DNA from: Bolinopsis microptera
Lineage: Eukaryota > Ctenophora > Tentaculata > Lobata > Bolinopsidae
Assembly: GCF_026151205.1 (NCBI RefSeq)
Contig: NC_087078.1
Coordinates: 15,703,118-15,767,117, forward strand
Length of the DNA stretch: 64,000 nt
Direction: 5' to 3'
Of this stretch, positions 29,431-39,855 are shown piece by piece; the first letter of the stretch is position 1, and every line of letters begins with the position of its first letter. The position numbers and the translations under genes were made by a program. Under the pieces are notes generated by a model that saw only the letters and a list, made by a program, of their open reading frames with translations, made no database searches and had not been told where the DNA came from.

Positions 29431-31166
29431 TTGTTTAATTGATTATTTGTTTAATTGAGAAATCGGGTGTGAGGGTTATATAAATGAGGAGCTGCCCATT
29501 GCAGCAAAGTCTCGGGCGAAAAAAGTATGGTACACACTACCTTAACCGCCACTGGCCTAATTGCTAATGTATAATTGAATCCTTCGGCTTCCTGTAATTG
29601 GCTGGTTAGTACACACTTGTGTAACAATCTGGCTGTTGGAATGTCCAAAGTAAAATAAGTGTCGACTGTCGAGATAAAAAAGCGCGCGCCGGACCAAACC
29701 ATTAACAATGGTCAAATTGTTACATGAACTAAAAACTCATTTTATGCCTATTGACAGTTTATTTCATGCTGCACTGTATGCTTAATTTTCGAACGAATGC
29801 CATTACAAACGAATGCTCTTTTTGAAAGCCAAACTATTTTCTCAAGAAACTTGTCCAGTATTAGTTGCGGTCGGCTTATAATCTTGTTTTGACACACACT
29901 GCAACCCCTTTTAATCGCGCGCCTCCACAGCCGGCCGGCCGGCGTGCACGCGAAGCGAGCAGGTATACAACGTGTATGGTGTAGCAAATCTTGTAGTACG
30001 GTCAATTTTCCTTCTATCACATTTGTCAAAATTGTCATTAATTATTTTTAATTTTATAATATTTTAGTGCATTGCATTATTGTGCCTTAACAGGTGATAC
30101 TCGTAATATGTTAGTTCCAAATATTAAATATTTGTTCCAAGACCGTCGACGAGTTCAACTCGGCGGGCGTCTTAATAGGTCATAAACATACAATACTGGG
30201 CCATGCCGTGTGCATCGAACATGTTCATCACTATCCGAAATTGTAGCAATGCAATATTGGGCTACTACATGCAATATTTAAAAGTTTAAAGGATTGACGT
30301 GACATCGTCAATTAAGTACCGTTATTAAAAATCCAAAAGGATTGAACAAAAACCGATATTGGTAATTTATTTTCATTAAACTCTCGTGAACTTACTATCC
30401 AGAAGGTTTCTGGAACTATAGTACTACCATAAACATTTCCTGCCGAGAAAGAAAATGGCCGATGAACTCTGAAATGAAATTCCATTTATGGCCTTGAACG
30501 GAATTGGGCCATGATATAAACAACCAACAGGGGCCGGGGGGTGGGGTTGGTAATGTGATCTAGTTTTACATAAAAACCTCCTGGGAAGGAGTTCTGGGTG
30601 CTGTATTCTCCCAATGACTTGGAAATTATGTTACCTCCCCAGGAGGAAAATTTAAGAAAACGTAGTTGTTGAATAATCTCAAAATCTCCAGAAAAGTCTC
30701 ATTTTGGGCCAATCAAAAGTTTGCAACCTTAACTTTGCGGATTCCTGTCCTCTGATTGGCTGAATTGTGACACGTGCTGGCCGCTTGAGGATTGGAATGT
30801 GGCACACGTACAAATCACTTAATGTCGCGCCTGGTCAAGCCATCTGTTTAAATTAAACCACCTCTAATAACACCGTTAGCCAGTAACGTTTGCTGGGTTA
30901 GATATCATAGACGTCATTCTTACTCAGTTAAACAAGTAACTCATGTATTCCGGTAGAGTTGGTGCCCATTGTTTCCGTTTTTCCGGTATTTGTTGACACT
31001 TGACTGCATAAATTATAAAGAAAATATTGGTATGTATCGTAGGGTTTTGAAATACAGTGGATAACGATTAATCACACTACACTCGACATGGCTATATTGA
31101 TCATTCAAAAGTGAACGTTTAAGCTTTCCTTGCAAATACATCACACTCATGGTTAATTTAGCCATT
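29431..31166. other. Intergenic, mostly repeat-derived
   Basis: No gene is supportable. 30070-30180 is an inverted, diverged copy of 24355-24435 (shared CGAGTT, ACTCGTCGACGGTC and ATTTACGAGTATCA-like blocks). 29930-29960 has a CCGGCCGGCCGG palindrome next to CGTGCACGCGAAGCG. An inverted pair CCTCCTGGGAAGG/CCTCCCCAGGAGG lies at 30577-30645. Confidence 0.5.
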
Positions 31167-31677
31167 TTAAGGGGGCAAACCCCAAATCTGTCCAGACCTA
31201 ATGACCTCATAGGCAGTTCAGTGACCTTCTAGCGCACCGTTTCCACACAAAAAAAAATCATTTTGAGGATTCCCATTTTTGTAATCGACCATTTCCTGGT
31301 TAAGAGTGCAATTTTCGGAAAAAATTATTTTGTGGTTGAGACGCTATAAGTTAATCATTTCTTGCGGTATCGGATTGAAATTTTGCTCGCCCTTTATTCA
31401 CATCTATTTCAATGTGTGTGTAAAATCTTGATATCGTATCTAAAAAGGCTGGTGTGTTATGAATTTTTAAAGTCAAAAAGCTAAAATTGTCCTTTTCAGG
31501 CTTATTTTAACAAAAGGTCAGTCAGGGAAGATCGGATTGATTTGATGCTTGACATCAAATTGTTCTCTGAATTCTGGCGCAGTTTTTGATGCCCTCAAAA
31601 ATGTTTTTACTCATTCCCCTTCAGATCTATTGGACCTCAAAGCCAAACAACAAATTTAGGCACATTTTTCGTTTTTA

Positions 31678-32188
31678 ATATTTTACCAAAACCCATAATC
31701 ATGGGTAGAGTGGACCGCTGCCAGTGTCTCTCTTTCCCAAACAAAAGGACATGATATTAATTTGATTGACCGTTCTCAAATGCAAAATGATACCGAGAAT
31801 GAAATCGGTCGCTCGCTTTTCCCATTCATTTACAATTGTAATAGATTAAGAAGAACTACCCAAAGGCAGCTGTACTCGGCAATAAAGATTCAATAAACTT
31901 CAGCTAATGCAATAAGTGATAACTACCACCCTTACCCCGAAATACTAGGTATCGACCCGAACGCAACCCAAAGAGATTTTTACAGCATCTGATTGACATG
32001 TAATCAATCGAAAATTATTACAATTCGTAAGCCGTAATGAATGGGAAAAGCGAGCGACCGATTTCATTCTCGGTATCATTTTGCATTTGAGAACGGTCAA
32101 TCAAATTAATATCATTTCCTTTTGTTTGGGAAAGAGAGACACTGGCAGCGGTCCACTCTACCCATGATTATGGGTTTTGGTAAAATAT
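31678..32188. mobile_element. MITE nested in the TTAA element
   Basis: 153-bp inverted arms (31678-31830, 32036-32188; outer end ATATTTTACCAAAACCCAT, inner end CCCATTCATT) surround a 205-bp centre without coding potential. The arms differ by only a few bases. No clear target duplication. Confidence 0.82.
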
Positions 32189-33244
32189 CATCTCTTTTTG
32201 ATTATAATTTGTCAGGGTACTTTATAAAGTCGAAATATAAACTGATATCTTCATTATAATAAGGAGGAAGTTTCAACGATTTCGAAATTTTTCCTTTAAA
32301 AACATTTCCTTGTGTTTAGGTAAGCATATCGGTCCATCACTGACTGAATATACCACTTAATACTCATTCAAGTTGACATTAAATTCATATATAATGACAT
32401 TAAACTGTCGTGGCAAAGCAGAATTTGTTGGAAATCACGAATGAGCAAAATTCTCACCTTTCGCACGTGCAAACTTTGAGCGGACGTTGCATGCGCATCC
32501 AATATTGAATCGCCGTAAATTTTTGCATGTAATTGTTTTATATATAGCTTGATAAGCATGCAAAGTTTCAAAGTATTTCAAGAAGAACTGTAATCACAAC
32601 GGCACTCTAAAGTTGACAGAAAATGACGAAAACAGCAATTTTCAGTGATTTTAGCAATTTTCTATCAATTTGGGCGTGTCCCCACGTGTGCAACTTTTCG
32701 ATTTTCAACTTTAAAACTAGCCTAATGCACAATTTATACCTATAGGAAGCAGAACTGAGCTCCACAACCCAAGGCATGGCCCAACACCAAAGAATACTAA
32801 ATCGCAAAATTGACGTTTTTATAAAATAATTCTTCAAAAAAGCACAAACTTCAATGACAAATATCTTTATGAAGGAGCAAGCTAGAAAAACTTTCCGGTA
32901 GATTTTCAGAATGCTTGAACAATTATCTAAGATGAAAATTTCCTCAGATTTTGAATAAAATTACTCCTTAATGGGTTAAAATTAATTTTAAAAGTTATTA
33001 CTTTGTCAAAAATCAAGTTTTAAAAACGGTTAACTTGATGACGTCATCAAGGGGTGTTTATGACGTCAAATAAATTTTGTATACAATGTAAACTAAAGTG
33101 TAAATAATTATTTGCAAGACCTGTGGTCGGAAATGGCTGTATCTTTTATACTTTTGAATCTATGGACACTTAAATACAGGCTACAATTGACTGGCAAAGC
33201 GTCTATCCCTGAATATATATGTATGTATATCTGTATGTATATGT

Positions 33245-33450
33245 CCCGACAATCTGTCGTAAAACAGGGGTTCTAGAAAACCCATTTCCCGATGCTCCTG
33301 AAACCTGAAACTTTTTTTGCAGTCAATTTGGTCAACATCTAGACGCCCTGAAAAATTTCAGATCTCTAACTCGATTTTAACATGGTTTTTAAGGCACCTG
33401 AATATGGCGATTTTGGGTTTTTTACCAAATTTCGTATAACAGTGCTGGCG
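33245..33450. repeat. Dispersed repeat shared with 36.9 kb
   Basis: Shared blocks with 36895-37075 include TTTGGTCAAC, CTAGACGCCCTGAAAAATTT and GGCACCTGAATATGGC. It forms the internal part of the TTAA element here and stands alone there. Confidence 0.65.
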
Positions 33451-33597
33451 AGTATTTTATGCAAATTTCTTAAAAATCTCAACATAACTATTTTTTATTC
33501 CTGTCATCTTTGACATCAAATTAGAATGTTTTGAACTAAAAATAAATCTGCTGAACGACTTCCGATGAGTCTTAATGCCTGAAAAACTCCTGCCGGA

Positions 33598-33740
33598 GGC
33601 GGCGGCCTTCGGCCGCCGCCTTCGGCCGGAGTGCACGCTTCGCGTGCACGAAAGAGGCTTGTAACGTGTACCAAAGGGGGTATAATAGTAAAGGGGGTAT
33701 AATAGTAAAGGGGGTATAATAGTAAAGGGGGTACATAGTA
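33598..33740. repeat. GC hairpins and 17-bp tandem repeat
   Basis: Two perfect hairpins with TTC loops (33598-33620, stem GGCGGCGGCC; 33631-33649, stem GTGCACGC) are followed by four copies of AAAGGGGGTATAATAGT (33672-33735). It lies inside the TTAA element and has far higher GC than its surroundings. Confidence 0.78.
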
Positions 33741-34367
33741 TACCCACAATAAATGCACCGGTCGTGCTTGCCAGCACTGTGATATACCGATTTTTCTAAA
33801 ATTTTGATAGGAATGTGCTAGTGACTTTTTGAAGGGTGCAAAATAACCGCAACTAGCACATTTATATATGAGTTATGAACAACAAAACACCCTAAAATGC
33901 TTCCCTTTGAAGTTATGGGAGAAAATGTGATTTTGGCTTTGCAGATGAAAAATCACATTTTGATGTCAAGCATCAAATCAATCCGATCTTCCCTGACTGA
34001 CTTTTTGTTAAAATAAGCCTGAAAAGGACAATTTTAGCTTTTTGACTTTAAAAATTCATAACACACCAGCCTTTTTAGATACGATATCAAGATTTTACAC
34101 ACACATTGAAATAGATGTGAATAAAGGGCGAGCAAAATTTCAACCCGATACCGCAAGAAATGATTAACTTATAGCGTCTCAACCACAAAATAATTTTTTA
34201 ATTCCGAAAATTGCACTCTTAACCAGGAAATGGTCGATTACAAAAATGGGAATTCTCAAAATGATTTTTTTTTGTGTGGAAACGGTGCGCTAGAAGGTCA
34301 CTGAACTGCCTATGAGGTCATTTGGTCTGGACGGCACAAACCACTGTTTTGGTGTATGCCCCCTTAA

Positions 34368-35200
34368 GCTTTGGGGTTTTCGTGTTGAATATGTTGGTTG
34401 ATTTTGTATTGTGGTTGTCACATGTCAAAGTACAAATGTTACTATTGTCCAGCAAAGGCAATAGTAACATTTGTAAATAATGCAGCCATTAGGTACTCTC
34501 AGGTTATATTATTTAACAGCGTAGTATGTATCGTTGCATTACATAATGGTTAAGTTTAACACATCGAATTTAGTAATCTAGTTTGACAACTTGAGTTTTC
34601 CAGAAATACCCCTGTCAAACTTCTGTGTGACAAATATTTCCCCTCAATTTTCTGCTTGTGATCAAATGGCTCATGTCATGAACGGATCATGTGATATTAA
34701 TGAGAACCTATTTTCGTGTTCTTTTGTGATCCCATGGCAAGCACTGGTGCTACTCATATATAACTGTTGCTGCATGCTATAAGATCACTTAACTGGGATA
34801 ACAAGTTCGCATAGTATTCTCCCAGTATACTAGAAGTTATCTTGTCCAACTTTAGTATGTGTTGAACTAGAGTCCAGGTAGCGCACTCAAATTCAACTGA
34901 GTCGAACTTTGGGGTTTGTCTAACTACAGTACGTGTCTAACTAAAGTTTTCTGATAATTCCAGCTATAAAATTCAATTAAATTACCCTTATATGAGCTTT
35001 TACAATTAGATGGGCAGAATGACTGGGGTTAGTTGAGCTGGCCATGGGCATAATTGAGGCAGGGTATTCAATATTGTAACTTAACAACCTTTGATCGCAA
35101 CACTATGTGTATATAAGCTAATATGCAAATTATATTATCTAATCGCAACTTAAGTGAGTCAATTTCAATCTGTTAAGAGATTGCAAGTGTTTCACTTGTT
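34368..35200. other. Intergenic, no gene seen
   Basis: AT-rich, with no coding or repeat structure I can support apart from the TA microsatellite at its right edge (35201-35224). Confidence 0.5.
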
Positions 35201-36620
35201 TATATATATATATATATATATATAATAAGCACCTTCTCAACCTTGATCCGGCCTTGAAGAAGCTGGTACGTGCGGACAGTGTATTCGTGAGTCATCGAAA
35301 GAATCAAACTATCGGTGGCATGCTTGTACACAATAAGTACCGTGCCAGTGGAACTTTAAACTGTGATAATGAGAGAGAAACAACTGCAAGTCAGATCCAG
35401 GAACCAGACTCCGAAAGTCTAAGGGCGGTTCCCGGGGCTGTCGACCCAGGGTGCCATGCTTGTGGTAAATGCTATGTTTGTAAGCAAAATTTCCTGTCCC
35501 CCTGTTCCAACTTTAGTAGTCACCATTCTAAACAAGTTTTCCCTATAACTAAGTATATATCTTGTCAGAGTTATAACCTCATTTATTTAATGGAGTGTAA
35601 GACTTGTAAACAGTCGTATGTCGGTTATACTACCTCAAATCTCCCTAAGAGATTCTCTAACCATAAGAGTCACATAAAGAAAGGTATAAGAAGTTGTAAA
35701 TTAGTTAACCATTTTTTAGATATTGATCATGATTTAGATTTGAGTACCATAGCCTCCTATAATTCCTCACTTAGTAAGCACCTTTCTGTCATTATAGTAG
35801 ACGCTTTAGTATTTGAGCCTAATATTAGTAAAGCAGACAAAGAAAAGGCTATGGAAGCTACAGAGGGGTTCTACCAGACCCAATTGAAAACCCTTGAACG
35901 GTTTGGGGGTATGAACACCCTTGATAGTAACCATATACTTTTTAAATCTGCCGGAGCTTAGTTTTAGTTTTAGTATATTTTGTAGATTTTATTTAGTTAT
36001 ACCATTATTCCAGAGACTTAAGTATAAATTTTACAGGTTTTTTGTTGTGATTTTAAGTGATTTTCCGAGAATCAGTTATCAGTATTTAGATAAGAGATAA
36101 GATAAGAGTACATTTTTAACGGCTTTCAGTTTCTTTTTTAAATTTCAGTTCATCAGATTTTCCCACTGCTTTTAGTTTGTATTTATTCTCAATTGTATAT
36201 GATTCGTATTTGTTGTAGTTACTTTAGTGAAAGAGCTGGTGACCTAGTGAAAGTGCTGGTGACGATGAGAAAGACCATAAACCAGGGATTCCTTCGGGAG
36301 CATGTAAGATTATATCCAAAGTTTGTTCGCCAATGGGGTGTGTCTGGGTGTCAAAGATCTTCAAGGTGGGTGCTACTTGTGATGAACTCTAGAAGGATGG
36401 GATGGTAATACTCGGTCTGGCCGTCTGGAAGCCCATAGAATTCCAGTTCAGAAACCGAGTAAGGAGGTGCGGCTACTGATGAGAAGCCTCCTTAAAGTTT
36501 ATTTGGGTTAGAAACGACATCTGGGTCCCTACCCTCGCACAAGATTATTCTCAATTTTCTTGTTGTGTCCACAACTATATAATTTCTCAGAATTGATGTA
36601 AATAAACGATGCAAAGACTT
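35201..36620 (+). mobile_element. Penelope-like element, 5'-truncated
   Basis: It begins at a TA microsatellite (35201-35224), continues with the reading frame HLLNLDPALKKLVRADSVFV (the stretch after the RT domain in Penelope-like proteins), a GIY-YIG domain, and a 3' region to about 36.6 kb. The 3' region is repeated in reverse orientation at 56.2-56.7 kb. The RT domain itself is missing. Confidence 0.82.
35254..35961 (+). CDS. Penelope-like GIY-YIG endonuclease fragment
   Basis: 235 codons from a TTG; the frame is open further upstream to the TA repeat, so this is the C-terminal part of a longer protein. A cysteine cluster CHACGKCYVCKQNF precedes the GIY-YIG core: LIYLMECKTCKQSYVGYTTS, NLPKRFSNHKSHIKKG, with the conserved Arg of the family in KRF. 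GIY-YIG nucleases nick DNA to prime reverse transcription in this retroelement class. Confidence 0.85.
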   Translation: MKKLVRADSVFVSHRKNQTIGGMLVHNKYRASGTLNCDNERETTASQIQEPDSESLRAVPGAVDPGCHACGKCYVCKQNFLSPCSNFSSHHSKQVFPITKYISCQSYNLIYLMECKTCKQSYVGYTTSNLPKRFSNHKSHIKKGIRSCKLVNHFLDIDHDLDLSTIASYNSSLSKHLSVIIVDALVFEPNISKADKEKAMEATEGFYQTQLKTLERFGGMNTLDSNHILFKSAGA

Positions 36621-36687
36621 TCGAAGATCTAATCACAACCGCTTTCTTTTATTGTGTAGAAGTCCAGCCATGAAATATATATATATA

Positions 36688-36827
36688 GATACAAGTTGAA
36701 ACGACCAGTTAATTCAAACAATTGTTTCAATCATGAAAGCATGATATCATCAGTTGTCACTGATGATATCATGCTTTCATGATAGAAACAATTGTTTGAC
36801 TAAACCAGTCGTTTCAATTTGTATCTA
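36688..36827. repeat. 140-bp palindromic element
   Basis: Arms beginning AGATACAAGTTGAAACGACC and its complement GTCGTTTCAATTTGTATCT run inward to a 6-bp centre (TTGTCA) flanked by CATGATATCATCAG and its complement. It follows a TA run. A short foldback or MITE. Confidence 0.8.
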
Positions 36828-36894
36828 GCTCTCGGCTTGCCAATTGAGCACTGTCAGCAGACGACGCCACCCACAATTAATATAATTTATGGAT

Positions 36895-37075
36895 ATTATA
36901 TATCACAACAATCTGTCTAAAAATTTGGTCAACTTCTAGATGCCCTGAAAAATTTCGGATTGCTGACTCAATATTATGGTTTTTTAGGCACCTGAATATG
37001 GCAATTATGGGTTTTTTTACAGAATTTGATTTTACAGAATTTTAATATTACTAAGTATACTGGCGTGTACTTAGC
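36895..37075. repeat. Solo copy of a repeat from the TTAA element
   Basis: Diverged direct copy of 33245-33450 (shared CCTGAAAAATTTC and TTAGGCACCTGAATATGGCA). No target duplication recognised. Confidence 0.6.
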
Positions 37076-37282
37076 ACAAAAACAGCTTCCACCTGTGTTG
37101 GTAACTGCTAAAACATAATTACGTATAAGTTTAATATTTTCATGAACGAATAATTTTATATGAATGAATCAGTAACTATATTATAATATAACTTTATTCA
37201 AATCAAAAATAGAACATACGTAAATTAATATCTTAAAGATCTGATAAGTAGCCAGAAAAAAAAAGAAATACGGATACATAAA

Positions 37283-37742
37283 CTAAAACAATTTCTTCCA
37301 TCCCGCTCTATCAGAGGCTAAAAATCTTAAACTGTACAAATCGTCTGTATTTACAAATGGAATGTTCCTACTACCTAAATCAAATTTTATAGTCCTGAGC
37401 AAGTTCGACTGGTGTCTGCCTACTCTACCCTTTTTAGTACTCTGACTCTCTACTGCAAAGTGTAATGTAAGCTGTGCAGTCGAGTTGTTATCACTGCGAA
37501 GGATGTCCGAGCATCCTCCATCGTGCACATGCAACACGCTCACTGAGTGGAACCACTTCACATCTCTTGTAAAGGGTGTCGTTTTTTATTATATTAGGAG
37601 TCATTCTGATTATTTGCCTCAGATGCTTTCTGTGGCAAATATCCAGTTTATTCACTAGCTGCTTTGAAGCAGCCAAGCAGCTACAATTGTACATTAAGAC
37701 GGTAACTATAACCGGATCTTTATAATATGCAGTCCTTATCAA
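37283..37742 (-). pseudogene. Relic of a non-LTR retrotransposon reverse transcriptase (C-terminus)
   Basis: Two overlapping frames carry consecutive parts of the RT-tail region typical of RTE/jockey-like LINEs. The first is ASKQLVNKLDICHRKHLRQI followed by LYKRCEVVPLSERVACARWRMLGH; the second is STKKGRVGRHQSNLLRTIKF, ending FLASDRAGWKKLF. A frameshift near 37500 separates them and the RT core is missing. It is unlike the two CR1-like elements. Confidence 0.75.
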
Positions 37743-37825
37743 CCTGCTAGTGATGTGACCTAAATAATTATGTATTGCAAGTCAATGATCAGATCACCAT
37801 GAGCTTGTAAGAGATACAAGAATTG

Positions 37826-37886
37826 CTGGGATTGCAAGGATTGTAAGGATTTCAAGGATTGCAAGGATTGCAAGGATTGCAAGGAT
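37826..37886. repeat. 9-bp tandem repeat
   Basis: About seven imperfect copies of CAAGGATTG or its variant TAAGGATTT. Confidence 0.85.
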
Positions 37887-39500
37887 TACAAATTAGAAGT
37901 TTTATATTATCACAAAAATGCTGACAATTACGTAAAAGTTTGGAAACGTGCGACGATCCGTGTAAATGGGCCTGGTTTTCACTGGGGACCAAATTTGTAA
38001 AATGGTAAAATTTCTAACCGATGTGCACTGATGTGTAGAGTGTAGACGGGTGAGGTTGACTCTATCGAAATATTTGGACCTTGTCAAGATAATTTTCCGT
38101 GGAGAGCTCATGTTTCACTTTTCCGTAGAATTGTAGTTTATAATATTATAATAATAGTGTTGAAAGTATCTAACAATTGTATGCTTTATTGAAGGTATCA
38201 AATAACGACATACCATAATATGGCCGAATATCAGGCATTTGATTTGTTGACGACTTGTTATTGTTCCCACCTTAGCATGTAATTTACACCCGTCATAATA
38301 TAAACGTTCTGCTGATATTTCAACAAAACAACACTTCTTTAGGCCAATAACAAGTAACAACGCTAAACTTGTTGTAGAATGTTCACTAGGCCGGTCCATA
38401 TTTTCAAAATTGGTCACAAGGTATTTCCAAATATTCTTAATACCCAGGATCGTCGGAATGAGTACTCTTGAACTTGATGTTCAGTGTTGTGTAACTTTTG
38501 TTTCCATAATCATACTTCGTTTCCAGGTCCACCCCACATGGAATGCGATGTTGTTTTGTTAGATCTTTTTCTTGCAGTTGGAAAAGTTAGACGTACTTCT
38601 TAAACCCTCGAAAGTTTAGTTAATATCAATTGGTATTTAGCTTACTTGAGTTGAGATTGCTAAGTTATGGTGAAGTTTTTTAATGTGTTTATTCAATGAG
38701 CTATTTATGATATTTGTTGGTTAGTAATCTATTGTAGCAGCTCCTTGGCATTTGGACGAATAACACGTCGTACTTACTAATGATAAAAATGAATGTCGAA
38801 TAATAAAATAAAATTATATAAATAATAATAATTCTAGGTGGCAACATATCATTGCTCACACACAAACACATCATTAGTTACTTATCATTATTATTTGTTC
38901 CATAGCAGTTTTGAAAGTATTAAGTCGTATAAATAGTCGTATTCATCATACTTGACACGGTTATATTAGCAAATGGACAAATGAGCAAAATGTAACTCAG
39001 TGACTAGTACTTTGTTGTTCTAAAGAATATTTTATTTCTTTATTTTCTTCGTCAATTGGTTAATTTATCGATTTTTTAAAGCTGTCGCCGTTTAGAACAT
39101 ACTGTGCAGGTAAAAGTTTCTGCATATATCTGTGTTTTGGCAGCCGTCCATAGTTATTTAAAGATGATATTATCAATTCAAATTGTAACTTTACTTTCGA
39201 TCTATTTGACGGCCACTGATATTTTTCATAATCGCACCAGATATTTTTCTTTGTTTTCTAACAATACAATGCTAACCTAATTATGATTTACCTATGCAGT
39301 AATGGGAGAGAGAGCGAGTAGGGAGAAAAAGTGAGCCATTTTATGTCACATTTGTGATACAAAACCATCAATTAAACCTTACCACCAGCCGATTGAAAAA
39401 AAATTGCTTATTGGCTTCCTCAGAGTTTTCTCGGCACTATACCGAAAAAACCAGTCCCATAACTCTTACCGTTATCTTAATTAAGCCACTCGGAAATTTC

Positions 39501-39537
39501 CCACACACACACACACACACACGCACACACACACACA
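39501..39537. repeat. CA microsatellite
   Basis: About 18 CA units with one CG interruption, roughly 150 bp upstream of the CRIM1 start codon. Confidence 0.9.
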
Positions 39538-39682
39538 GATTTATTGGGATTATTAGTATTGATAATGCGTAGTTATTCATGTTTGAACTGATTTCCCATA
39601 TTATAATTCTGCTATTATATTTAAGATTGTCAAGTTTTTATACATTTTAAAGTTATTTACTGATACTGCACTGTATGCAGCT

Positions 39683-39855
39683 ATGACTACAAACAGAAAA
39701 ATAATGAGAAACGCAGTGTTCACCATCACTCTGGCTGGATTGTTCGTTGGGTCCCTCTCGCTATGTGGGGAGTGTGATAACTCGTTGTGTCCTGATAATG
39801 GTTCTTGCAATGTTACCACACTTGATGAATGTGGCTGCTGTAATGTCTGTGTCAG
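39683..39855 (+). CDS. CRIM1: CRIM1 exon 1: signal peptide and IGFBP domain start
   Basis: ATG at 39683 (a second in-frame ATG at 39704). Basic n-region, then the hydrophobic core AVFTITLAGLFVGSLSL and a likely cleavage before CGECD. The IGFBP signature follows as DECGCCNVC, one residue off the GCGCCxxC consensus. Donor GTTAGA, phase 2. Confidence 0.9.

Larger units (their letters stand above)
31171..34363. mobile_element. TTAA-flanked element with about 400-bp inverted repeats (piggyBac-like, non-autonomous)
   Basis: Both ends are TTAA followed by GGGGGCA (31167-31170 and 34364-34367). The left arm (31171 to about 31559) and right arm (about 33958-34363) are near-identical inverted copies; the right arm carries a short insertion near its end. 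TTAA duplication is the hallmark of piggyBac-type transposases. No transposase ORF is seen in the 3.2 kb, so it is mobilised in trans or dead. A second element lies inside (31678-32188). Confidence 0.82.
37743..39682. other. Region upstream of CRIM1
   Basis: No gene is seen. It contains a 9-bp tandem repeat (CAAGGATTG, 37826-37886) and a CA microsatellite (39501-39537), and must include the CRIM1 5' UTR and promoter unless a 5' exon lies further left. No TATA box or initiator can be assigned. Confidence 0.5.

Noticed and set aside
33457-33777. Minus-strand ORFs with LLYPLYYYTPF repeats
   Set aside because: Translation of the 17-bp tandem repeat and the GC hairpins inside the TTAA element.
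31171-34363. piggyBac transposase gene
   Set aside because: No ORF in the 3.2 kb resembles a transposase; only the TTAA ends support the assignment.
36193-36408. Possible short conserved protein shared with 56364-56603
   Set aside because: The similarity comes from the shared Penelope-like 3' region; it lies after the GIY-YIG stop and has no domain.
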